DNA of 64,000 nucleotides, taken from NCBI GenBank assembly GCA_965277625.1, contig OZ255827.1:1240001-1304000 (forward strand), written 5' to 3'. Made by a program: the position numbers and the translations under genes. A model generated the notes under the pieces. That model did no database searches. It saw nothing but the letters and a program-made list of their open reading frames with translations, and was not told the DNA's origin. Position 1 is the first letter of the stretch, and each line of letters opens with the position of its first letter. Positions 1 through 10,600 of the stretch are shown one piece after another. This DNA comes from G965195345 sp965277625 (GTDB taxonomy: Bacteria; Pseudomonadota; Gammaproteobacteria; CAKMZV01).

Positions 1-3000
1 TTCCAGGAGAACTGTTTTGGGTGACTAATGACAGCACCATTGCTTATGGTTTTTCACACTCCGATGGCAATGACAACATTAACGTCTATCCAGGGCATTA
101 CAATCTACCCTGGTTTAGTTTGTTTGCTAATAGAGGGTCATCACGCCCCTCCGTATTTAATTGGATCCATTATGCCGCTCCTCTAACAAGTTTTGTTTTA
201 ATAGGCGATAGAGGTGATGCAACCTATCGTCATGGGCTTTATGAATTTCCTCAAGGATTGGCGTCACCTAAATCAATCCCTGTGCTGACCAGCTCAAGTG
301 TAACTGTGCGGTTGACTGTCTTTGATTTGAATGGCGATGCGATCAATTTATCAAACTTGAGCGCCATAGCTACGTCCGGGACGGTAAGCATTGGCAATAT
401 TTCACAAAGTACGGGACTTCGGACAATCGAAATGGTTTACACTGCGCCTGCCAATTTTGTCAGTCAATCTACGGTTGTGGTCAGCCTCCAAGTGAATGGA
501 TCTAGCACCTCGACCGAATTGTCATTTGTTCCGAGCGTGCCGACATTTACCTTGCCCTCAAACTTAATTGTTTTGACAGCAAATAGCTCACAGACTATCC
601 GCAACACACAACAAATCAGCAATATCGAGATTGCGGGTCTTGCTGGGACAACAAGAAATTTAAACGTGCAATGGACTGTGACAAATAGTGGCAATGCCAT
701 ATTCCCGACTAGGCCCGCACCTGTCGTCAGCTTCTCTACCAATGCCAATGTGACCAATGTAAACCTCAGCACAACTGCACGGACGGCTCAATTGTATTTT
801 ACAGTTGCACCTGACCGAACAGGTATAGCCACATTAACCTTAGAGCTGTCAAATGCCGAACTTGGGTTAAGGTCATCACAAACCATGGTTGTCCAAGTTA
901 ATCCAATGATTAATGAACCGCCTGTGATCGTTCCAACCAACCCCAACTTTGCAAATATTCGCCTTTATGGTGGTCATCTCTACGCCCATTCGCTGACAAG
1001 ATCACAAGCAATTGCGCCGTTTTTGGCTGAAGCAAGGGCTTATGGTGGGCATTTGGCCAACACCAATTCTTCTGAAGAATTTAATTATTTTCTTTCACTG
1101 ATTAGAGGCGGTATTTCTGCAATTGACTATAGTTGGCATGGTTTGGTATTACCGCAACAATCCTTTCCCGGAGAACTTTCATGGGTGACCAATGATAGTA
1201 CCATAGCTTATGGTTTTGCAATTGGCGATGGTATCTCCAATCTCACAACCTATCCTGGTCAATACAGGTTGTTATGGGATATTACTACTGGCGTTATTGC
1301 TAATAAACCCGAATCACGCCCGTCAGTTTTCAATTGGGTGTATTTTGCCGACATCTTGAGCAACTATTATTCTTTATTAGGAGATAGGGGTGACACCAGA
1401 GCCCGCCATGGCTTTTATGAGTTCCCTCAAGGCATACGAGTATCATCACCTACGGCACTGGTATCTGTAAATGGCGGTGCTAATGCGACATTGTCCTTTA
1501 CTGGATATGATCTGAATGGTGATGTCATAAACACAGCAAATTGGTCTGGAACAGATCCTAATGGTGGCACAGTGAGATTTGGAGGTGTTTATCAAAGCGC
1601 AGGAGTTCATACAGTGAATATGACTTATACCGCTCCAACAGATTTCGACGGTCTAACAACGGTCGTGGTCACGCTCCAAGTGGGTGGATTAAGTACAACC
1701 ACTGCCGTTCCATTTATTGTAAATGGACCACCAAACATCGCACTCTCAAGTCATGCCATTACCTTAGACGAAGATTTCCCCGCCATTGTCATTGGTACGA
1801 CCATTACAGATAGGGTTGAGGGCAACAATTTGCCATTTTCGATACTAGCCTCCGCAACGGGCATGGTGACTATTTCTACATCAGCCAATACCATTCGATT
1901 ATCGTCTGTACTCAATGCCAATGGCCGGGTAACTCTAACCGTTCAAGCGGCAGATTCAATCTCGCTCACCACCTCAGCTCTTATCGTGGTGAACATACGA
2001 CCCGTGAGTGATACCCCAACAATAATGGTTTCAAGCGACAACATCACAACTTTGGGTGGTTTTTTCCCCATCACCATCCAAACCATAGTCACTGATATTG
2101 AGGATGGCACTATACCATTTACAGTGCAGGCTTCTACCCCTGGTGTGGTTGCTGTAAACATCTTTGACGATGCGTTCGTGTTGTCGCCCATTGAGACTGG
2201 ATCAGGTCAAGTCACTCTGACAATAACAGCGGTTGACAGCTCAAATACCGTGGGGATTGAAACCATCATTGTGAATGTTATAGTGACTCCAAGCACCACA
2301 CCTGTACTGACGGTTTCAACCAACCGCATCAATGTATTAGAGGACTTTACCCAAGCGATATTCATCCGAACCACAGCCACGGATGAGAGTGCTTTGGTTG
2401 TCACAGTCAGTTCATTTACACGATTAGTCGATGCAGCCTTTTCTACACAAGGTATATCATTGAGTGCGGCCACTAATCTATTTGGCACGACCACATTGAC
2501 CGTTCGTGCAACGGATGTGGGCGGTATGTTCGATTCAACAGAGATTGTCGTTGTTGTCGAATCAGTCAATGACACGCCAACCATAAGCATTTCATCGCAA
2601 TCAATCGTTCTGGCTTCGGCTGTCAATGTTGCGCCAGTTGTGTTGACCGTCTCAGCTGCTGACGTGGAGGATGCTACTTTAACGATCACTGCCTCGACGG
2701 GGCAGGGCGTTATTAATACAACACTGACCAACACCAGTTTAAGTATTGCCCGACGCGGTTTGGGTGACAATGGTCCTATAGTCGTGTTGACCGTCACAGC
2801 GACTGATTCTGATGGCGGTATTGTGTCAACCAGGGTGACTGTTGAGGTACCACCTGTGTTTATTTTAACCTTAGGCATTAAAACCATCGATTTTGCTTGG
2901 TCTCGGATCACGACGGCAACCCATTATCGCTTGCAAAGCAATCCAAATGGCAGTGCAGGTTATGTGGATATCAGTACCACAGGCATTGTGATCACACCGA

Positions 3001-4562
3001 ATAGTACGGACATCAGACAGACCACGGCGCAAGCGTTGGTAAGTTTACACCGCTACATTTTTCCATCCTTGCCCGATCCAATGTATGCTGTGAATACCTG
3101 TAATGCAGCATTCTGTGATACCGGCTTCAGGCATCCAGAGGTTTCTTTAAATAATGGGCAATTACAAAGCTTGATCGGTCGCATTAAAGGAGGGTTTGTG
3201 GAGGAATTTGGTGAAGGTGGTAATGTTATTAACCATGGACTCGGTGCGAGATTTGGTGAATCGGTGAGTATAAGCGATGACGGTAATACATTAGCAGTTG
3301 GTGCACCTTTAGAGGATGGATCCTTCCCTGGAATCAATGGACAGTTAGATAACAGAGCTCCGAATTCAGGAGCGGTGTTTTTATTCCGACGCAATGGCAG
3401 TCTGTGGACACGACAAGCATACATCAAAGCATCAAATTTACAAGCGGGAGATCAATTTGGTTCGATTGTGCGTTTAAGTCTTGATGGTAATACCCTTGCA
3501 GTGGGCGCATCTTCAGAAGATGGTGTATCATCAGGTGTCAATAATTCTCAAGCGAATGGTATTACTAATTCAGGTGCGGTGTACATATTCCGTTTCAGTG
3601 GGGGTTTTTGGTCTCAACAAGCGTATATCAAAGCATCAAATCCACAGACGGATGGCGCATTTGGCTATGCTTTTAGTCTGAGTGCTGACGGCAATACACT
3701 TGCGGTCGGTGCACGTGGTGAGGATGGTTCAGCGACAGGTGTTAACGGGATACAAGATACAAATACGCCGGATTCAGGGGCAGTGTATATGTTCCAATTT
3801 GGTAGCGGCGTTTGGGCACAACAAGCATACATTAAAGCATCAAATACTGGGCAGGGCGATCTCTTTGGCGAATCTGTGAGTCTAAACGCTAACGGTAATA
3901 CGCTTGCAGTAGGTGCACCTGATGAGGCTAGTGCATCTACGGGCGTTAATGGCGCGCAAAATGATAACCGCGCTGTGGGATCAGGAGCGGTGTATGTGTA
4001 CCGTTTAAGTGGTGGTGCGTGGTCACAACAAGCATACATCAAAGCCTCAAATTCACAAGGGGGTGATCGTTTTGGTCGTTCTGTTAGTCTGAGTGTTATT
4101 GGCAATACGCTTGCGGTGGGCGCACCTCTTGAGGATGGATTGGCCAACAGTCTTCGGAATTCAGGGGCGGTGTATGTGTACCAATTTAATGGTGTGTGGT
4201 CACAACAAGCGTACATCAAAGCTTCAAATATCGGGGTGGATGATCAATTTGGCCGCTCTATCAGTTTAAGTGGCGATGGCAGTACACTTGCTGTAGGGTC
4301 GCATCTGGAGGATGGTTCAGCTTCAGGTGTCAAAGGAGGCCAAAATGATGGCATTCAAGATGCTGGTGCAGCTTATGTGTTTGAATTTGGCAATGGCGTT
4401 TGGTTGCAACAAGCCTATGTCAAATCACCAGCGACTCTTCACGGGCAGACTTTTGGTTATTCAGTGAGTTTAAGTCGTGATGGCAGTGTGCTTGCTGTTG
4501 GTGAAACACAAGCCCCTGCCTCGGGCATTTCCATTGGAGAAGGTGAAGTTTACCTATACTAA
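1..4562 (+). CDS. Giant modular surface protein, C-terminal part (5' end outside window)
   Basis: The reading frame is already open at the left edge: codons from position 3 read PGELFWVTNDS, a motif that recurs inside later modules, so the GTG at 21 is not the real start. Visible modules in order: end of a C-type-lectin-like domain (to about 257), a beta-sandwich with the motif DLNGDAI (about 258-540), another beta module (541-905), a second lectin-like domain (955-1434, motifs GGHL, SSEEF, FPGELSWVTN, RHGFYEFPQG), a further DLNGD module, four cadherin-like modules (about 1735-2860), a fibronectin-like stretch with a C-x4-C pair, then seven FG-GAP repeats (about 3240-4562). It is Ser/Thr/Val-rich. 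Such proteins are usually secreted or cell-surface adhesins; the ligand is unknown. It is a close paralogue of the C-terminal half of the next gene. Confidence 0.85.
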   Translation, partial: PGELFWVTNDSTIAYGFSHSDGNDNINVYPGHYNLPWFSLFANRGSSRPSVFNWIHYAAPLTSFVLIGDRGDATYRHGLYEFPQGLASPKSIPVLTSSSVTVRLTVFDLNGDAINLSNLSAIATSGTVSIGNISQSTGLRTIEMVYTAPANFVSQSTVVVSLQVNGSSTSTELSFVPSVPTFTLPSNLIVLTANSSQTIRNTQQISNIEIAGLAGTTRNLNVQWTVTNSGNAIFPTRPAPVVSFSTNANVTNVNLSTTARTAQLYFTVAPDRTGIATLTLELSNAELGLRSSQTMVVQVNPMINEPPVIVPTNPNFANIRLYGGHLYAHSLTRSQAIAPFLAEARAYGGHLANTNSSEEFNYFLSLIRGGISAIDYSWHGLVLPQQSFPGELSWVTNDSTIAYGFAIGDGISNLTTYPGQYRLLWDITTGVIANKPESRPSVFNWVYFADILSNYYSLLGDRGDTRARHGFYEFPQGIRVSSPTALVSVNGGANATLSFTGYDLNGDVINTANWSGTDPNGGTVRFGGVYQSAGVHTVNMTYTAPTDFDGLTTVVVTLQVGGLSTTTAVPFIVNGPPNIALSSHAITLDEDFPAIVIGTTITDRVEGNNLPFSILASATGMVTISTSANTIRLSSVLNANGRVTLTVQAADSISLTTSALIVVNIRPVSDTPTIMVSSDNITTLGGFFPITIQTIVTDIEDGTIPFTVQASTPGVVAVNIFDDAFVLSPIETGSGQVTLTITAVDSSNTVGIETIIVNVIVTPSTTPVLTVSTNRINVLEDFTQAIFIRTTATDESALVVTVSSFTRLVDAAFSTQGISLSAATNLFGTTTLTVRATDVGGMFDSTEIVVVVESVNDTPTISISSQSIVLASAVNVAPVVLTVSAADVEDATLTITASTGQGVINTTLTNTSLSIARRGLGDNGPIVVLTVTATDSDGGIVSTRVTVEVPPVFILTLGIKTIDFAWSRITTATHYRLQSNPNGSAGYVDISTTGIVITPNSTDIRQTTAQALVSLHRYIFPSLPDPMYAVNTCNAAFCDTGFRHPEVSLNNGQLQSLIGRIKGGFVEEFGEGGNVINHGLGARFGESVSISDDGNTLAVGAPLEDGSFPGINGQLDNRAPNSGAVFLFRRNGSLWTRQAYIKASNLQAGDQFGSIVRLSLDGNTLAVGASSEDGVSSGVNNSQANGITNSGAVYIFRFSGGFWSQQAYIKASNPQTDGAFGYAFSLSADGNTLAVGARGEDGSATGVNGIQDTNTPDSGAVYMFQFGSGVWAQQAYIKASNTGQGDLFGESVSLNANGNTLAVGAPDEASASTGVNGAQNDNRAVGSGAVYVYRLSGGAWSQQAYIKASNSQGGDRFGRSVSLSVIGNTLAVGAPLEDGLANSLRNSGAVYVYQFNGVWSQQAYIKASNIGVDDQFGRSISLSGDGSTLAVGSHLEDGSASGVKGGQNDGIQDAGAAYVFEFGNGVWLQQAYVKSPATLHGQTFGYSVSLSRDGSVLAVGETQAPASGISIGEGEVYLY
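3240..4562 (+). repeat. Seven FG-GAP repeats (predicted seven-bladed beta-propeller), gene 1
   Basis: Seven consecutive units of about 60-70 residues each contain FG-x6-S followed by DGNTLAVGAP-like and SGAVYVYR-like strands. Units are joined by QQAYIKASN. The count of seven matches the blade number of integrin-alpha-type propellers. The joint is also conserved in DNA: near-identical 27-base copies lie at about 3411, 3615, 3819, 4026 and 4203. The last unit ends in EVYLY and the stop codon. Confidence 0.85.
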
Positions 4563-4658
4563 AATGCCTTAACTGCCCACGAGATTATCAAATTATAAAA
4601 TCCAAGGCATTTGATTTATGGCATACACCAGAAGCGTTCTACGGTGCAAGATATTTTT

Positions 4659-4694
4659 ATGAAAATTAAATTCATTCAGCCATCCAATTTATGA
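4659..4694 (+). other. Possible 11-codon upstream ORF overlapping the giant gene start
   Basis: ATG at 4659 opens the peptide MKIKFIQPSNL, whose TGA (4692-4694) overlaps the annotated ATG of the giant lipoprotein gene (4691) as ATGA. That geometry allows translational coupling, but no strong Shine-Dalgarno precedes it and chance is quite possible. Confidence 0.2.
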
Positions 4695-7600
4695 AACCAA
4701 ATAATACCCATGCTCATTTTTATCAACCAATTCAAATGATGACTATGTCTAAAATGTTTTCAAAATTTTTAACACGAATTTCTGACAATCCATTATTTCG
4801 TGTTTTGCCTAAGGGCATCTCCAACACCTTCAAGAACGTAAATCAGCGCACATTAAGCACCATGAGTACAACCTTGGTGCTCTTTGCATTATTGTCTGCT
4901 TGTGGTGGCGGAGGCGGCGGAAGTTCCGTTGATGGTGGCGGTGGTAGTACCAATGGCGGCGGCGGAAGTTCCGTTGATGGTGGCGGTGGTAGTACCGATG
5001 GTGGCGGCGACACGACAACGCCTAATTTAACAACGACTCCCACACTATCGGTGCTAGTAAGCGTTTTGAATGTTAACGAAGACTTTACAACAGCGCAGTT
5101 GGTGGCTACAGCCACCAATGCAACCAGTATATCGTTCAGCGAGTCCACCACAGGGGTCGTCTCAGTGGACGCAACTGCAAATTCAGTGAACGTATCGAGC
5201 ATTCTTAATGCCAGTGGACGAACCACCCTAACCATGACGGCTCTGAATGGTTCCTTAGGTTCATCCTCTCAAGTGATGGTGGTTGATGTCAGGCCCATCA
5301 ATGATCCGCCAACCCTCATGCTCTCAACCACCGCATTAACATTGCTCGAAGATTTTGCCTCTGTTTTAATCACTTTAACAAGAAGCGATGTGGAAGGCGA
5401 TACGCTTACTTTGACTGTAACACAGTCCAATCCGAGCATTGCCTCAGTCAGGACCACAACCTCAGGCATCAACATATCAAGCATAGCCAATGCCCATGGC
5501 AAAACAACCTTAACCATTACCGCAAGTGATCATAGCACCAGCACTTCAATCCAAGTGGCCGTGACCGTAACAGCCGTCAATGACCCACCAACCCTCAGTG
5601 TCTCAACCAACAGTATCACTACTTTAGGGGGGGGTGCACCCATCATCATCAATACCACAGCAAATGATGTTGAAGAAGGCGATTTATCTTTCACCGTGAC
5701 TCAATCCACCAACGGCGTGGTCAATGTGACCACATCAACAAATACCATTATGGTGGATACCATTTCGGGTGTTTCGGGTGTAACCACCTTAACGGTCATT
5801 GCCGCTAACAGTTCAGGCATAACAGTTACCCAGACCATCGCTATTACCATAAACATTGTGCCCAGTGCTGTACCCGTGCTAGTCATTTCTACTGACCTGA
5901 TCCGTGTGCAAGAAGACTTTAGCGCTTCATTGGTTTTAAGAACCACGGCCACAGACTCTGATGGCGATACCATAACCCTCTCAGTCAGTTCAACAACGAG
6001 CCTTGTGGATGCGGTGATATCCACACCAGTTAGTGGTATGAGCACGCTCACAAATATGATTACCTTAACCGCGGTAGCCAATGCCAATGGCACAGCGACC
6101 TTGACCATTAGAGCGACCGATATAGGGGGAGAATCAATTTCAACTGAGCTTGTGGTGGTGGTGATGGGCGTCAATGATACGCCAACCCTAACCATCCCAA
6201 CGGCCATTTTGATCGTTGCAGAAGATTTTATGAACACCACAACGGTTGCCACAGCTGTTGATGTGGATGGTAACACCCTGACTTTAACCGTGACTCAATC
6301 GACCAACGGCGTGGTCACAGTCTCAACGCAAAATTCAAATGTTCGAATATCAAGCATCGCCAATGTCAATGGTCAAACCACCCTAAACATGACCGTCAGT
6401 GACGGTTTCCTCAGCTCAACCGCTCAAGTGGTGGTGCGCGTTGAAGCGGTCAATGACCCGCCAACATTAACCGTTTCAACCACCGCTTTAAACTTACTAG
6501 AAGATTTTGAAGGCAGTGTTTTAATCCGTTCTACGAGAACCGACATAGACGGCGATGCCTTGACTTTAAGCGTGACTGCATCAACTTCTGGCCTGGTCAC
6601 TGTCACCACCACAGACGCTGGTGTTCGAGTAGCAAGCAGACTGAACGCTTTTGGTCAAACCACCTTAACCATTAGTGTCAACGATGGCACAACCAATACT
6701 TCAACCCAAGTGGCGGTCACAGTGACGAATGTTAATGATACTCCGACGCTCACAATCCCAACAGGCACTTTCACATTATTAGAAGATTTTGCTGGTGTGA
6801 GCACTCTTGCCACAGCGGTTGATGTGGATGGTAATGCCCTGATATTAACTGTGACTCAATCCGCCAATGGCGTGGTCACGGTCTCAACATCAAGTTCTGG
6901 CATCCAATTAACAAGCATGCTCAATGCCAATGGTCAAACCACCTTAACCATTCAGGTCAGTGATGGCAGGCTCACTTCAACCACTCAAGTAGCAGTGGCG
7001 GTGACGCCCGTCAATGATACGCCGACCCTTAGTGTCTCAACCACGTCATTGACATTCCTTGAGGACTTTTCATTGACTTCTATAATCAATGTATCAAGTG
7101 CCGATATAGACGGCGACACCCTGACAATCAGTGTGACTGAATCCACTCTGATCGCCATCACCACAACCGTTTCCAGTGTCCGAATAGCGAGCATCTTAAA
7201 TGCGAATGGGCAAACCACCCTAACCATAAGCGTCAGCGATGGCAGACTCATTGCCTCAACGCACGTGGCAGTGACGGTAAATGCAGTCATCGATCCACCG
7301 ACCTTAACTGTCTCAACCAATCGCATTGTAACGGCAGGTGGTTTTTCGCCCATCACCATTAGAACAACAGCAAATGATGCAGATGAGGGCGTTTTATCAT
7401 TTGCTGTACAAGTATCTACAACTGGCGTGGTCAATATAACGACATCGACCTATGCAATTGTTTTGAATGCCATTCCTAATAGGAATGGTCGAACGACCCT
7501 AACCGTTACGACGATTGATAATTCTGGCATCACGCTGACTCAAACTATTTCTATCAATGTGACCATTTCGACCAGTGCCCAACCCGTGCTGATGGTTTCC

Positions 7601-10600
7601 ACCGACCGCATTATTGTGACTGAAGACTTTAACACAGCCTTGTTTTTCAGAACCACCATCACTGATGCTGACAGTAGTGATACTTTAATGCTTTCAGTGA
7701 GTCTCTCTAATCGTCTTATAAGTGCTAATATATCCGCACCAAGCAGTGGCGTGGGCCCGCTCACTAACCGCATCACCTTAAGCGCGATTGCCAATGCGAA
7801 TGGCACAGCGACCTTGACCGTCCTGGCATCAGATAATGGTGGGCAAACGGCTACGACTGAGGTTCTGGTAACCGTAGTGGCTGTCAATGACCCGCCGACG
7901 CTCAATATTCCCACCGCAACTTTTATCACAGATGAGGATTTTACGGGATTTATCACAATTGCCACGGCAACTAATGTGGATGGAGATGCTCTGACGTTTA
8001 GCGTGGTTCAATCTCCTTTGGGGGTGGTCGCGGTATCAACTTCAGCTGCAGGCGTCCGCGTGGCGAGTGCACTTAATGCGAATGGTCAAACCACCTTAAC
8101 CATTCAAGTCAGTGATGGCATATTCAGTGACTCAACGCAAGTGGTCGTGACAATCAATCAAATCAATGATCCGCCAACTTTCTCAGTTATAGCAAATCCT
8201 GTCATTCTAGACGAGGATTTTGCGAGCGCTATCTCGATTGCCACTGCCTCAGATATAGATGGTGACACACTGTCTTTAATTGTCGCCAATCTCAACACAA
8301 GAATCGTCACGTTCACATTCTCAACCTCAGATGTTAGTGTATCTAGCATTGCTGAGGCTTATGGGCAGACCACCTTAAGCATTTTTGTCAGTGATGGCGA
8401 ATTAAATATGACTACCCAAGTAGCGGTAATTGTGAATGCGATCAATGACACACCAACCATAAGCCTCTCTACCGACGCCTTAACGCTCAATGAAGATTTT
8501 GAATCATTCATTCAAATCCCTGCCATCCTTGACGATGTAGATGGTGACACGCTGACTTTAAGCGTGACGGAATCCACCTCAGGATTGATTACCATAACGA
8601 CTTCGACCTCAGGTGTTCGTTTATCTAGCTTACTCGATGCCGTTGGTCAAACAACCTTAACCATTACTGTCTTTGATGGCAGGCTCAGAGCTTCAACCCA
8701 AGTGGCAATCACAGTAACACCTGTCAATGACACCCCAACCTTAAGTGTTTCAACCACCCACTTAACGCTTGACGAGGACTTTATATCGGGTGATCTGATT
8801 TTAGTCACACAATCGGACATTGACGGCGACACCCTGACTTTGAGTGTGACGGAAGATTCAACAGGGGTGGTCATGGCGACAACCTCAGTATCAGCTATTC
8901 GATTATCCAGCAAAGCTCATATCAGTGGGCAAACCACCTTAACGATTAATCTATTTGACGGCACAATCAATGTTTCAACACAAGTCGTCGTCATAGTGAA
9001 AGCTGTCAATGACCCTGCATCAATCACCATCCCAAGTACCACTTTATACGTGATTGAGGATTTTATGGGCCACAGCACAATTGCAACTGCAATTGATATT
9101 GAGGGCGACCCATTGACATTTAGTGTGACTGAATCCACGACCGGCGTTGTCACTGTGACAACTTCAGTTTTGGGTGTTCGTATTATTAGCAGACCCAATG
9201 GTTTTGGGCAAACCACCTTAACTATCACGGTCAATGATGGTACAGACAATAACTTAGCCCAAGTGGTGATCTTCGTCACAAGTGTCAATGATCCGCCAAC
9301 CTTAACCGTCTCAACCAGCAGACTCTCACTTTTAGGCGGTTTTAGCCCCATTACAATTCACACAACAGCAAGTGATTCGGAAGATGGCATATTGCCCTTT
9401 GATGTGCAAATTTCTAACACAGGGGTGCTTAGAGTCACCACCTCAACAAATGCCATTGTTTTGAATGCCATTCCAAATATTTCAGGTCAAACCACCTTAA
9501 CTGTCCGTACAATCGACACTGATGGGTTGGTAGCTTTGCAAACCATTGCAGTCAATATAACCATTTTACACAGTGCGACGCCAACCCTGACAGTCTCCAC
9601 CAATTTTATCAGTGTGCTTGAAGATTTTAGAACGCCTGTGGTCATCAATGCCAGTGCCACAGACTCAGACGGTGGTACACTGACTATATTTGTGAATACC
9701 GCTGATTCGAACAACTTCTTCCGTGTGGCTTTAACTGCGTTAGATAAAAATCAGGTTTCCATAACATTATCACCCATTGCAAATTTTCATGGCTCAGCAA
9801 CCTTGACCATTGTAGCGACCGACCCTGGTGGTGTTTCTGTATCTGAACAGATTACCCTGATGATCACACCCGTCAATGATGACCCAGTATCATTTACCGC
9901 ATCGAACCCTATCATCAACTTATTTACCCCAGGTGGTCAGCTAGACCGAAATGTACAAATCATCAACATCAACAATCCAGATATTCAGCCCATGAATATT
10001 CAATGGCAAGTGACAAGTAGCGGGGATCCTATTTTTTCCCACAATCCAGCACCGGTAGTGAGCTTTACCACCAATGTCTTATCGACAGTGAGTACACTGA
10101 CATCAGCCACGCAGACAGCTCAACTGTATTTTACAATTGCGCCAAACAGTACAGGTTCCGGTACACTAACCCTACAGTTGTCAAATTTAACGCGTTCAGA
10201 AGTGACCAGTCAAACCGTTATTGTCCATGTGGTTTCAATGGATACTGCCCCGGGAATTTCCCGTGCTGATGGTCTTCAAAATATTATGATTTCTGGCGGC
10301 CGTCTTTACGCAAATTCAGTGATCACAGCAAGAGAGGCGGCGCCGCTTCTGGCGCAAGCCAGTAATTTGGGTGGGCATTTGATTAACATTAATACCGTTG
10401 AAGAGTTCAATTTTGTCAATTCACCCTTAAACCCATTAATGTTTAATCAGTCCTGGATTGGGTTAGTCTTACCACAACAAGCCTTTCCGGGCGAGCTGTT
10501 TTGGGTGACGAATAATAGCACCGTTTCCTATGGTTATGGCGGCGCAAATGGGATTCCGAATTTCAACATTTATCCTGGCCATTACCCCTTAACCTGGAAT

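Noticed and set aside
5038..9890. Regular repeats that might be taken for a CRISPR array
   Set aside because: The period is about 280-300 bases, the repeats are degenerate and encode protein modules in one open frame.
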